64,000 bases of DNA from Paracoccus sp. TOH (GCF_030388245.1 NZ_CP098362.1:1-64000), one strand, 5' to 3'. Shown: positions 50,576 through 59,326, numbered from the stretch's first letter. Numbers and translations: made by a program. Notes: a model not told the origin generated them from the letters alone.

Positions 50576-52099
50576 ATGCCCCTGCTGCTTGGCATCGACA
50601 ACGGACTGACCGTCACCAAGGCGGTGATCTTCGACGAAACCGGGCGGGTGCTGGCCGTGGCGCGGCGGCGCGTGCCGCAACTGATGCCGCGCCCGCGCCA
50701 TGTCGAACGCGACATGGACCTGCTCTGGACCCAGACCGCCGCCGCCATCGCCGAGGCGGTCGCCGCCTGCGGCCGGCCGGCCGGCGCCATCGCCGCCGTG
50801 GCGGCGACGGCGCATGGCGACGGCGTCTATGTGCTGGACGGCGACGCCCACCCGCTGGGCCATGGCATCCTGTCGCTGGACAGCCGCGCCGGCGCGGTTG
50901 TCGCCGGTTGGCAGGCCGATGGCACCGCCGAACGCGCGCTGCTGCGGACCGGGCAGACGCCGCATGCCTCGGCCCCCTCGGCGCTGCTGGCCTGGATGCG
51001 CGACCACGAGCCCGAACGGTTTGCCCGCATCGCGCATGTGCTGGCCTGCAAGGACTGGCTGCGCTTTTGCCTGACCGGCCGCATCGCCACCGACCTGACC
51101 GAGGCCAGCACCTCCTTCACCGATGTCGCGACCCAGCGCTACGCGCCCGACATCCTGCCGCTGTTCGGGCTTCAGCCGCTGGCCGGGACGCTGCCGTCGA
51201 TCCTGCCGCCCGGCGCCGTCGCCGGCCATGTCACCCCCGAGGCCGCCGCGGCGACCGGCCTTGTCGCCGGCACGCCCGTCGCTGCCGGTCTGCACGACGT
51301 CACCGCCTCGGCGCTTGGCGCCGGCGGCCACACGCCCGGCACCGTCGCCATCGTCGCCGGCACCTATTCGATCAACGAGACCATCTCGGCCGTGCCCAGG
51401 GTCGATCCGCGCTGGTTCTGCCGCAACGGGCTGGAGCCCGGCGAGTGGAACGCCATGTCGATCTCGCCCGCATCGGCAGCGAATTACGACTGGTTCCTCG
51501 ACACGCTCTGCGGGGCCGAGCGCCGCGCGGCCGAGGCCGAGAGCCGCGCCTTCCACGCCGAAATCATCCCCGAGATCGAGGCCGCCATGGCCCGTCCCTC
51601 GACCGCGCTTTTCCATCCGTTCCTGTTCGGCTCACCGCTGGGCCCCACGGCCAGCGCCGGCTTCTTCGGGCTGCGCGGCTGGCAGGATCGCGGCGACCTG
51701 CTGCGCGCGGTGATCGAGGGCATCGCCTTCAACCACCGCATCCATGTCGATGCCCTGCGCGAGGGGTTTCAGCCGACCGAGGCTCGACTGACCGGAGGAA
51801 TATCCCGCAGTCCCTTGTTCGCACAGCTTTTTGCCGATGCTTTGGGAATGCCGGTCAGCACCTCGGACACCGACGAGGCCGCCGCCTGGGGCGCGGCGCT
51901 TTGCGCCGGCGCGGCGGTCGGGCTTTACCAGAGCCCGCGCCACGATCCGCGCGACATGGCGGCGCTGATCCGCTGCCATCGTCCCGAACCCGGGCGCAGC
52001 GCCGCGCTGGCCCAGCGTTATGCGCTGTTCACCGACCTGACCCTGGCCCTCGCCCCGCTCTGGCCGCGGATCGAGGCGCTGGCCCCGAACGAAGGCTAG
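50576..52099 (+). CDS. Second FGGY-family polyol/sugar kinase of the island
   Basis: A 507-residue kinase, distinct from EryA. Its N-terminus reads LGIDNGLTVTKAVIFDETG and a VAATAHGDGVYVLD segment follows. The second domain has VAGTYSINE and LTGGISRSPLFAQLFADALGMPV. The GDGVYVLD and CKDWLRF positions match those of EryA, so it is related but diverged. It is placed with the transporter genes and three bases before a second GlpD-like gene. The substrate is unknown: another tetritol (threitol) or a pentitol is plausible, as is erythritol itself. Confidence 0.85.
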   Translation: MPLLLGIDNGLTVTKAVIFDETGRVLAVARRRVPQLMPRPRHVERDMDLLWTQTAAAIAEAVAACGRPAGAIAAVAATAHGDGVYVLDGDAHPLGHGILSLDSRAGAVVAGWQADGTAERALLRTGQTPHASAPSALLAWMRDHEPERFARIAHVLACKDWLRFCLTGRIATDLTEASTSFTDVATQRYAPDILPLFGLQPLAGTLPSILPPGAVAGHVTPEAAAATGLVAGTPVAAGLHDVTASALGAGGHTPGTVAIVAGTYSINETISAVPRVDPRWFCRNGLEPGEWNAMSISPASAANYDWFLDTLCGAERRAAEAESRAFHAEIIPEIEAAMARPSTALFHPFLFGSPLGPTASAGFFGLRGWQDRGDLLRAVIEGIAFNHRIHVDALREGFQPTEARLTGGISRSPLFAQLFADALGMPVSTSDTDEAAAWGAALCAGAAVGLYQSPRHDPRDMAALIRCHRPEPGRSAALAQRYALFTDLTLALAPLWPRIEALAPNEG

Positions 52100-52102
52100 G
52101 AC

Positions 52103-53812
52103 ATGACCCAAGACATCGACGTGCTGATCCTGGGCGCCGGGGTGAACGGCGCCGGGCTGTTTCGCGATCTGTGCGAACAGGGCGTGACCTGCGTGATCGC
52201 GGACAAGGGCGATTTCGGCGGCGGCACCTCGGCAGCGCCGTCGCGGCTGATCCATGGCGGCATCAAATACCTGGAAACCGGCGAATTGCGGCTGGTCGCG
52301 CAATCGACGCTGGAGCGCAACCTGCTCTTGAAGAACGCTCCGCATCTGGTGCGGCCGCTGCCGACGGTGATCCCGATCTTTTCCTGGCTCCGGGGCATTC
52401 CCGCCGCCTTGCGCACGCTTTTCGGCTCGACCACCGCGCCCCGCAGCCGCGGCGCGGTGCTGATGAAGATCGGCCTGGCCATGTATGATTTCTACGGCCG
52501 CCGCCACCGGGTCATGCCGCGCCATCAACTGTGGTCGCGGGCGCGGGCGCTGCGCGAGATCCCGCCGCTGACCCCGCGCATCGTCGCCGCCGGGCAATAT
52601 TACGACGCCACGGTGACCCAGCCCGAGCGGCTGGTCTGGGAACTGATCGCCGACGGGCTGCGCGCCAACCCGGCCAGCCGTGCGCTGAACCACACGGCCA
52701 TTGTCGGCACGGACGGCGACGCCGTGACGCTCGGCACGTCCCAGGGCCCGCTGGCCCTGCGCCCGCGCATCGTCGTCAATGCCGGCGGCCCCTGGATCGA
52801 CCGGATCAACGCCCGGCTCGGCGCGCCCTCGACGCTGATCGGCGGCACCAAGGGCTCGCATATCCTGCTGGACCACCCCGGGCTGCTGGCGGCGCTGAAG
52901 GGCCGGATGATCTATTTCGAGGCCGATGACGGCCGCATCTGCCTGGTCTTCGACTATCTGGGCCGGGCGCTGGTCGGCTCGACCGACATCCGCGCCGACG
53001 ACCCGGACGAGGTCGCCTGCGAGGATGCCGAGATCGACTATTTCATCGCCGCGTTGCAGGGCCTGCTGCCGGGCCTGCAGTTCGATCGCGGCCAGATCGT
53101 CTATGCCTATTCCGGCATCCGTCCCCTGCCCGCCTCGGACGGCACCGCGCCGGGGCTGATCAGCCGCGACCATTCCGCCCCGGTGGCCGAGCCCGGGGGC
53201 GCGCGGCGCTGGCCGATCATCTCGCTGGTGGGCGGCAAATGGACCACCTTTCGCGGCTTTGCCGAAGAGGTCGCCGATACGGTGCTGGCCCGGCTTGGCC
53301 GGGCGCGGCGGATCGGCACGCAGGCGCTGCCCATCGGCGGCGGCCGCGACCTGCCGCGGGTTCCGGCGGCGCGACAGGGCTGGATCGCCCGCGTCGCCGC
53401 CGCCACCGGCGCCCGTCCCGGGCGCGCCGCGCTGCTGCTGGATCGCTACGGCAGCACCGCCGGACCGATCCTGACCGCCGAAGGGCCGGCGCCGGAATTG
53501 CTGCAGGACGCGCCGGAATACAGCCTGGCCGAGTTCGACTGGCTGATCCGGCACGAAAGCGTGGTTCACCTGGCCGATCTGGTCATGCGCCGCAGCGCCA
53601 TCGCCGTCACCGGGCGGCTGTCCGGGCGCGACCTGGACGCCATCGCCGGTCGATGCGCCGCCGCGCTTGGCTGGGACAGCATCCGGCAGGCGGCGGAACT
53701 GGCGCAAACCGAAGCGCTGCTGACCCGGCGGCACCGTCTCCGACTGCTGGCCGAGGCCGGGCCTTCCCCGCCGCCGCGTGCCGGGCTAGCTTGCGCGGAT
53801 GGGCCAGAATGA
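52103..53812 (+). CDS. Second FAD-dependent polyol-phosphate dehydrogenase, GlpD family
   Basis: A 569-residue enzyme. It has the LILGAGVNGAGLFRDLCEQG FAD loop, a GGGTSAAPSRLIHGGIKYLE signature where GlpD and EryB have SSRSxKLxHGGLRYLE, and a C-terminal domain of about 170 residues that is longer than that of EryB. It begins three bases after the second kinase stop, so the pair is co-translated. By analogy with EryA-EryB it should oxidise the phosphorylated product of that kinase. Glycerol-3-phosphate is the alternative substrate, but no glycerol gene is nearby. Confidence 0.85.
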   Translation: MTQDIDVLILGAGVNGAGLFRDLCEQGVTCVIADKGDFGGGTSAAPSRLIHGGIKYLETGELRLVAQSTLERNLLLKNAPHLVRPLPTVIPIFSWLRGIPAALRTLFGSTTAPRSRGAVLMKIGLAMYDFYGRRHRVMPRHQLWSRARALREIPPLTPRIVAAGQYYDATVTQPERLVWELIADGLRANPASRALNHTAIVGTDGDAVTLGTSQGPLALRPRIVVNAGGPWIDRINARLGAPSTLIGGTKGSHILLDHPGLLAALKGRMIYFEADDGRICLVFDYLGRALVGSTDIRADDPDEVACEDAEIDYFIAALQGLLPGLQFDRGQIVYAYSGIRPLPASDGTAPGLISRDHSAPVAEPGGARRWPIISLVGGKWTTFRGFAEEVADTVLARLGRARRIGTQALPIGGGRDLPRVPAARQGWIARVAAATGARPGRAALLLDRYGSTAGPILTAEGPAPELLQDAPEYSLAEFDWLIRHESVVHLADLVMRRSAIAVTGRLSGRDLDAIAGRCAAALGWDSIRQAAELAQTEALLTRRHRLRLLAEAGPSPPPRAGLACADGPE

Positions 53813-54191
53813 AGATATCTTCGCGCGGCTCGAGCGGTCGCGGTTTCGCAGCCACTTCCATCTGGGCGCCAAGGAGCGCGCCTATGCCGATGCCAAGGGG
53901 CGCGCGACCATCGCCCGCCATGCCCGCGAGCTGATCGCGGCCCGACTGGCGCCCGAACAGCCGCGCAACGACGGCAAGCAGACGCCGATGCGCGGCCATC
54001 CGGTCTTTGTCGCCCAGCACGCCACGGCCTGCTGCTGCCGGGCTTGCCTGGCGAAATGGCACGGCATCCCGGCCGGTCGGGCGCTGAGCGCCGAGGAACA
54101 ATCCCGCATCGCCGCGCTGCTGATGCGCTGGATCGACCGCGAGATGGGCTACCGGCCGCCGGACCGGAGCCCGGCCGGACCGGCGGGATAG
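53799..54191 (+). CDS. DUF4186 family protein
   Basis: A 130-residue soluble protein of the DUF4186 family. It begins with DIFARLERSRFRSHFHLGAKERAY and has the Cys-rich CCCRACLAKWHGIPAGRAL segment with four Cys and one His, possibly a metal site. Its start lies 14 nt inside the end of the second dehydrogenase gene, so it is translated from the same mRNA. No function is established. It ends seven bases from the convergent bestrophin-like gene. Confidence 0.82.
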   Translation: MGQNEDIFARLERSRFRSHFHLGAKERAYADAKGRATIARHARELIAARLAPEQPRNDGKQTPMRGHPVFVAQHATACCCRACLAKWHGIPAGRALSAEEQSRIAALLMRWIDREMGYRPPDRSPAGPAG

Positions 54192-54198
54192 CGCCGCC

Positions 54199-55095
54199 TC
54201 AGCTCAGCACATGGCCGCGGACCGGGACGGGCTCGGGAAGATCCTGCGCCTCGAGCGCGGCCAGCATCTCGCGCTCGACCGTGCGCGTGAGCGCGTCGAG
54301 CGGCAGGGCGTTCGGCGCGGTGCCGAACGGATCCTCGAGCTGGTGGCCAAGCGCGTCGAGCCCGAAGAAGGTATAGGCCACCAGCAACACCGGCAGCAGC
54401 GTCCACCACCCCAGCGACCCGGCCAGCGCAAAGGGCAGCGTCACGCAAAAGACCAGCGCCGTGCGGTGCAAGAGCAGCGAATAGGCAAAGGGCACCGGCG
54501 TGGTGACGATACGCTCGCAGGCCGCCTGCGCCGCCGAAAGCTGCGCCAGATAGCCCTCGAGCACCGAATAGCGGATCTCGCCGATCCGGCCGGCGGCGGC
54601 CAGCGCCAGCAGGTGCCGGCCCAGCTGCTGCAGCACCGCATCGGTCGGGTTGGGATGGCGGGCGGTTTCGGCCCCGGGACACCAGGCGGCGATGGCCGCG
54701 CCCTCGTCCTGGCGCCGCAACCGCGCCGCCAGTCCGGCGGCAAAACCGCAGGCCGGGACCAGCAGGTCGCGCCGCTCGGCCGCATCCAGATCGGCGCTGG
54801 CGCGCGCCAGCCCGCGGCAGGCGACGATCACCTGGCCCCAGAGTTGCCGCCCCTCCCACCAGCGGGCATAGCAGGTGCCGTTGCGAAAGCTCATGAACAC
54901 CGACAGCGCGATGCCGATCAGCGTGAAGGGGATGGCGCTGATGCGGGCGAAGATGCCGGGATGCACATTGGCCGCCAGCACCGCGATGACGCTGACCGCG
55001 CCGATCACCGCCAGCCGCCCGATGATGGCCGGCACGATCGAGCCCTGCACGGTGAACAGGATGTCGCGAAGATTGGGCTGGGAATGCAGGATCAT
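54199..55095 (-). CDS. Bestrophin-like (RFP-TM/UPF0187) membrane protein
   Basis: A 298-residue protein with N-terminal helices (about 20-85) around the SFRNGTCYARWWEGRQLWGQ motif typical of bacterial bestrophin homologues, and two helices around 215-260 ahead of a GLDALGHQLEDPFG motif. Bacterial members form cation- or anion-conducting channels. It is a lone gene on the minus strand. The 76-bp gap to davA has a small CCGGCC-taa-GGCCGG hairpin at 55124-55138. Confidence 0.87.
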   Translation of the reverse strand: MILHSQPNLRDILFTVQGSIVPAIIGRLAVIGAVSVIAVLAANVHPGIFARISAIPFTLIGIALSVFMSFRNGTCYARWWEGRQLWGQVIVACRGLARASADLDAAERRDLLVPACGFAAGLAARLRRQDEGAAIAAWCPGAETARHPNPTDAVLQQLGRHLLALAAAGRIGEIRYSVLEGYLAQLSAAQAACERIVTTPVPFAYSLLLHRTALVFCVTLPFALAGSLGWWTLLPVLLVAYTFFGLDALGHQLEDPFGTAPNALPLDALTRTVEREMLAALEAQDLPEPVPVRGHVLS

Positions 55096-55171
55096 GGTTG
55101 GTCAGGAGCTGAGAGGCATACAGCCGGCCTAAGGCCGGGGCCGCAGGAATCGGCTTGCCGCGGGCCGGGCG

Positions 55172-55975
55172 TCACGGTTTCGACCCAACCGGGGGGCCGG
55201 CAATCCGGGCCGGGCGGTATTCCCCCCGCACCGGCCGGCCCTCGGCAGGGACGGCATCGGCGGCGGCCAGATCGACGACCAGCAGCGCCTCGCCCTGCGC
55301 GCCGGCCGTGGCCAGCGGCTGCCCGTCGGGCCCGGCGATGACCGAAAGGCCGCCGAAGCGCAGGCCGCCCTCGGTCCCGGCGTAATTCGCATAGGCCACC
55401 ACCGCGTCGCTTTCATGGGCGCGGGCCGGCACCAGCGCCCGCGGCACATGCTCGAATCCCAGGGGATTGGCGGTCGGCACCAGCAGCAGCCGGGCACCCG
55501 CTTCCGCCAGCGCCGCGGCATGGCCGGCGAATTCGATATCGTAGCAGATCAGCAGCGCCGCCGGCCGGCCGTCCAGGGCAAAGACCGGCGCCAGCGCGGC
55601 GCCGCGCGCAAAGCCCGCCCGCTCCATCGCGCCGTAAAGCTGGACCTTGCGGTAATGCGCCAGGATCGCGCCATCCGCGCCGATGGCAGTGGCGGCGTTG
55701 TAGACCGCGCCCCCCTCGCGTTCGGCCCAGCCGAGGCACAGGCCGCAGCCCGCCGCGCGCGCCATCGCCCGCAGCCGGCCGATCCATTCCCCGTCCAGCG
55801 TCTGGGCCAGCGCGGCGTGCAGGTCGGGACGGTTGTAGCCGGGCAGGATCAGCTCGGGCAGGACCAGAATCGCCGCGCCCGCCGCCGAGGCGGCCTGCAA
55901 CTGCCGACAGATCGCCGAAAAAACCTCGTCGATCCGGCCATTTGTCGGCGCCGCTTGCCAGAGTGCAAGCTTCAC
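55172..55975 (-). CDS. davA: Nitrilase-superfamily amidase, probable 5-aminovaleramidase (DavA)
   Basis: A 267-residue carbon-nitrogen hydrolase with the full catalytic set: Glu41 (LPELILPGYN), Lys110 (HYRKVQLYG) and Cys144 (LICYDIEF). The length equals that of Pseudomonas 5-aminopentanamidase (about 264). It is divergent from davB, whose product, 5-aminovaleramide, it would turn into 5-aminovalerate. The assignment as DavA rests on this pairing. A broader aliphatic amidase role remains possible. Confidence 0.83.
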   Translation of the reverse strand: MKLALWQAAPTNGRIDEVFSAICRQLQAASAAGAAILVLPELILPGYNRPDLHAALAQTLDGEWIGRLRAMARAAGCGLCLGWAEREGGAVYNAATAIGADGAILAHYRKVQLYGAMERAGFARGAALAPVFALDGRPAALLICYDIEFAGHAAALAEAGARLLLVPTANPLGFEHVPRALVPARAHESDAVVAYANYAGTEGGLRFGGLSVIAGPDGQPLATAGAQGEALLVVDLAAADAVPAEGRPVRGEYRPARIAGPPVGSKP

Positions 55976-56064
55976 TTCGGACCCCTCTCATGCCCATAAT
56001 CCGCCCGCAGTCTAGACGATCCGCGGATTTTGACCATCCGGTCCCGCCTCTTACGGAGCAGCGC

Positions 56065-57717
56065 ATGAGCGATAGCAGGCCGGTCACCGCCTTCGGCCCC
56101 GTCTTCCCCTTTGCCTATGACGACTGGCTGCGCCACCCGGCCGGGCTGGGCACCATCCCGCCCGAGCGCCTGGGCACCGAGGTCGCGGTCATCGGCGCCG
56201 GCGCCGCCGGCATCATCGCCGGGCATGAACTGATGAAGCTGGGCCTGCGACCGATCCTTTATGAATCGGCCCGCTTCGGCGGCCGGCTGCGTTCCGAGAT
56301 CTTCGAGGGCACCGAGGACATCGTCGCGGAACTGGGCGGCATGCGCTTCCCGGTCTCCTCGACCGGTTTTTACCATTACGTCGATCTGGTCGGGCTCGAC
56401 AGCGCCCCGTTTCCCAATCCGCTGACCCCGGCCGCCGGCTCGACCGTCATCGACCTGGAGGGCGAGACGCATTTCGCCCGCACCCTGGACGACCTGCCCC
56501 GGCTTTACCACGAGGTCGCGGCCGCCTATCGCGCCGCGCTCAATGAACATGCCGATTTCGCCGCGCTCCAGCAGGCGGTGCGCGAGCGCGACGTGCCGGG
56601 CCTCAAGCGGCTTTGGGATCCGCTGGTCGCGCAATGGGACGAACGGACCTTCTACGATTTCGTCGCCTCGTCGCGGGCCTTCCAGGCGCTGAGCTTCCGC
56701 CACCGCGAGGTCTTCGGCCAGGTCGGTTTCGGCACCGGCGGCTGGGACAGCGACTTCCCGAACTCGATGCTGGAGATCCTGCGCGTCAACCTGCTGGAAC
56801 TCGACGACAACCAGCACTTCATCCTAGGCGGGGTCGAGACCGTGCTGCATCGGCTGTGGCGCCAGCCGGCGGTCTGCGCGCATTGGCCGGCGGGTACCAC
56901 CCTGGCGGGCCTGAACGGCGGCGCGACGCTGGGGCGGGCCTGCCGCATCGCACGCCGGGGCGGCGGCTTCACCGTGACCGACCAATGGGGCAATGCCCGC
57001 GACTATGCCGCGGTGCTGGCGACCTGCCAGAGCCATCTGCTGACCACCTCGGTCGCGGTCGAGGAGGCGCTTTTCGACCAGAAGCTGTGGATGGCGCTGG
57101 ACCGCACCCGCTATATGCAGGCGGCGAAAAGTTTCGTAATGGTGGACCGGCCGTTCTGGAAGGACATCGACCCGGCGACCGGCCGGCCGATCCTGTCGAT
57201 GACCCTGACCGACCGGCTGACCCGAGGCAGCTATTTCTTCGACAACGGCCCCGACCGGCCGGCGGTGATCTGCCTGAGCTATTCCTGGATGACCGACGCG
57301 CTGAAGGTGCTGCCGCTGGCCCCGGAAAAGCGCATCGCGCTGGCGCTGGACGCGCTCGAGAAGGTCTATCCGGGCGTGGACATCCGCAGCCATATCCGCG
57401 GCAACCCGATCTGCGTCAGCTGGGAAAGCGACGAGAATTTCCTGGGCGCCTTCAAGGGGGCGCTGCCCGGCCATTATCGCTATAACCATCGCATGTACGG
57501 GCATTTCATGCAGGCCGACATGCCGCCCGAGCAGCGGGGCATCTTCCTGGCCGGCGACGGCATCAGCTGGACCCCGGCCTGGGTCGAGGGCGCGGTGCAG
57601 ACCGCGCTCAATGCCGTCTGGGGGGTGATGGCGCATCTGGGCGGCGCCTGCCATGCCGAGAATCCGGGGCCGGGCGACCTGTGGCCGGCCATCGGCCCGG
57701 TCGCCCTGCCGGACTAG
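56065..57717 (+). CDS. davB: L-lysine 2-monooxygenase (DavB), flavin amine oxidase family
   Basis: A 550-residue FAD enzyme. It begins with the FGPVFPFAYDDWLRHPAGLG lead-in, then the FAD loop VAVIGAGAAGIIAGHELMKLG. The AELGGMRFPVSSTGFYHYVD, FGQVGFGTGGWDSDFPNSML and AGDGISWTPAWVEGAVQTALN segments closely follow what I recall of Pseudomonas DavB. It decarboxylates and oxidises L-lysine to 5-aminovaleramide with O2. The first option I considered, tryptophan 2-monooxygenase, is a more distant relative. The ATG at 56065 has a GGAG site. davT and davD are not in the window. Confidence 0.88.
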   Translation: MSDSRPVTAFGPVFPFAYDDWLRHPAGLGTIPPERLGTEVAVIGAGAAGIIAGHELMKLGLRPILYESARFGGRLRSEIFEGTEDIVAELGGMRFPVSSTGFYHYVDLVGLDSAPFPNPLTPAAGSTVIDLEGETHFARTLDDLPRLYHEVAAAYRAALNEHADFAALQQAVRERDVPGLKRLWDPLVAQWDERTFYDFVASSRAFQALSFRHREVFGQVGFGTGGWDSDFPNSMLEILRVNLLELDDNQHFILGGVETVLHRLWRQPAVCAHWPAGTTLAGLNGGATLGRACRIARRGGGFTVTDQWGNARDYAAVLATCQSHLLTTSVAVEEALFDQKLWMALDRTRYMQAAKSFVMVDRPFWKDIDPATGRPILSMTLTDRLTRGSYFFDNGPDRPAVICLSYSWMTDALKVLPLAPEKRIALALDALEKVYPGVDIRSHIRGNPICVSWESDENFLGAFKGALPGHYRYNHRMYGHFMQADMPPEQRGIFLAGDGISWTPAWVEGAVQTALNAVWGVMAHLGGACHAENPGPGDLWPAIGPVALPD

Positions 57718-57942
57718 GGCCGCCGGCCGGCCAGATCGGCCTCCCGGCGGCTCCGTTCCCGTGCCGGAATAAGAACCGCGGCCTTGCCGGCCGGCTTGCT
57801 GTCGCGCGCCATGCGACCGCCCCATGCCGTGGGGCCAAGCAACCGGCACGGCAACACTGTCGGAATATTCAGGTCGGCAAGGCTCGCCAAGCCGCGCGCT
57901 TCGATTAAGATATGTATAGTCGAAAGAGCATGGAGAGCCCTG

Positions 57943-58194
57943 ATGGCCAACAGCGAAAGCAGCCCGGTGGTCGATCCCGAACTCGACGCGGCGCTCTGCG
58001 AGCTGCTGGCGCAGACGGCAAGGGAACCGATCTCGCCGCGGCTGCACGCCTTGGCACAGCGCCTCGAGGCGGCACTCGAGGCGGCCCGGCTGGGCCAGAC
58101 CGGCCAGCGCGCCCACAGGAAAGCCGGCGGCGAAGGCGACCCGGCCGACCGCGGCGCGGATCGCCGGCGCGACGGCGGGAACGGCACCGCCTGA
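57943..58194 (+). CDS. nepR: NepR-like anti-sigma factor
   Basis: An 83-residue acidic-then-basic protein. A helical core (about 8-45: LDAALCELLAQTAREPISPRL then ALAQRLEAAL) matches the two-helix NepR pattern, with a Pro between the helices. NepR binds and silences EcfG until PhyR, when phosphorylated, takes it away. It lies 188 bases before ecfG, the usual gene order. A GGAG ribosome site precedes the ATG at 57943. The C-terminal tail is Arg/Gly-rich and probably disordered. PhyR is not in the window. The 225-bp gap upstream holds no gene I can support. Confidence 0.78.
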   Translation: MANSESSPVVDPELDAALCELLAQTAREPISPRLHALAQRLEAALEAARLGQTGQRAHRKAGGEGDPADRGADRRRDGGNGTA

Positions 58195-58382
58195 GGCGGT
58201 CCGCCCCCGGGGCCTCCCGGCTTCGGCCGCTTCCAGCCGCCCGGCGGCATGCGCGCGGAACCATCCCGGCGCGGCGGCATTGACTCGGCACCGGAACCGG
58301 CACCGCAGGCCCCGCCCGGGACGGCCGGCCCGCCACCGAACGAACCGCCGAACCGAACCTTCGAGGAGCGTGAAGCACTGCC

Positions 58383-58856
58383 ATGTCGGATGACATCATC
58401 GGCCACATCCCCGCGCTTCGGGCCTATGCGCGCGCACTCTGCCGCTCGGTCCCCGATGCCGAGGACCTGGTCCAGGAAACCTTGCTGCGCGCCATCGAGA
58501 ACGCCCATCGCTACCGGCCCGGCACCAACATGCGCGCCTGGCTTTTCACCATCATGCGCAACCGCTTCTTCACCAATTGCCAGAAGGCGGCGCGCGAGCG
58601 CACCGGCGCGGCCGACTGCGCCTCGGCGTTGCCGCAGGTCCGGCCCGACCAGGAATGGCACATCCGGGCCAGCGAGATGCGCTCGGCGCTGATCGAGATG
58701 CCGCGCCACTACCGCGAGGCGATCATCCTGGTCGGCGCGCTTGGCGAAACCTATCTCGACGCCGCCCGCATCCTCGACTGCGACATCGGCACCATCAAGA
58801 GCCGCGTCAACCGCGCCCGCGCCATGCTCAGAAAAACCCTGGAACCCGCGTTGTAA
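58383..58856 (+). CDS. ecfG: EcfG-type sigma factor of the general stress response
   Basis: A 157-residue ECF sigma factor. Region 2 spans PALRAYARALCRSVPDAEDLVQETLLRAIENAHRY, ending with MRAWLFTIMRNRF. Region 4 (about 95-150) has MPRHYREAIILVGALGETYLDAARILDCDIGTIKSR. It lacks extra C-terminal domains, as expected of EcfG/ECF15. It lies after nepR. Three EcfG-pattern promoters are found in the following 3.3 kb. A weak near-match (GGAAC-N16-CATT, 58257-58281) precedes this gene itself. Confidence 0.88.
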   Translation: MSDDIIGHIPALRAYARALCRSVPDAEDLVQETLLRAIENAHRYRPGTNMRAWLFTIMRNRFFTNCQKAARERTGAADCASALPQVRPDQEWHIRASEMRSALIEMPRHYREAIILVGALGETYLDAARILDCDIGTIKSRVNRARAMLRKTLEPAL

Positions 58857-59071
58857 GGACGGGACGGGGCTGCCGGCGCGGCCGGGGGCAAAGCCGGCCG
58901 GAACCTCGTTCGCCCCGGTCCCGGCGTCATGGCCGGATGACGGCCGCAAAGGGCGCGGTGCCGCCTTTGGCAATCACGCGCGGCGGGCGACGGCTATCGC
59001 CCATCCGCCTGCCCTCAGGCCGCTTCGCGGTTCGCCTCGCTCTCGGCGATTTCGGTCAGTAGCTGGACGGT

Positions 59072-59206
59072 TCAGGTTTCCTCCTCCGGACCCTGCTCGA
59101 ACAGCGCCGCCGCCTTCTTGATGAGACCGGCGATGGCCGGGCCGGTCTTGCCGCGCAGCGCCTTCGGGATCTGCCGCTCGGCACGGAATAGCGGCCCTTC
59201 AGCGCG
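59072..59206 (-). pseudogene. Possible remnant of a DUF892/YciF ferritin-like gene
   Basis: On the minus strand a 44-codon open stretch without a start codon reads LFRAERQIPKAL, then IAGLIKKAAALFEQG, before a stop. The first piece resembles the AEKQxxKAL start and the second the EGLIxEAxExxE segment of DUF892 stress proteins, with the expected region between them missing. I read it as a decayed, internally deleted copy; chance resemblance is possible. The rest of the 470-bp gap 58857-59326 shows only a promoter near its right end. Confidence 0.3.
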
Positions 59207-59273
59207 TCATGGCACGGATCGCCAAGAAGCTGGTCAAGGTGCCCCAAACCGGCAAAGGCCAGGTTTGTTCCCG

Positions 59274-59298
59274 GGAACAAAGCGCCGAGGAAACGGTT
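59274..59298 (+). promoter_or_regulatory. EcfG-type promoter, GGAAC-N16-GGTT (site 1)
   Basis: The -35 GGAAC is at 59274-59278 and the -10 GGTT at 59295-59298. Transcription would begin about 20-25 bases before the ATG of the membrane protein gene at 59327. The pattern matches the consensus for alphaproteobacterial general-stress promoters (GGAAC, 16-17 bases, CGTT-like). Confidence 0.65.
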
Positions 59299-59326
59299 CG
59301 GAAGGAAACAGGAACGGAGAAAGCCC

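Noticed and set aside
56065..57717. Tryptophan 2-monooxygenase with an indoleacetamide hydrolase (auxin pathway)
   Set aside because: The motifs fit lysine 2-monooxygenase better, and the partner amidase is of the nitrilase family like DavA, not of the amidase-signature family like IaaH.
58257..58281. EcfG autoregulatory promoter GGAAC-N16-CATT before ecfG
   Set aside because: Only three of four -10 bases fit the GGTT/CGTT pattern and the region is very GC-rich; kept as a weak possibility only.
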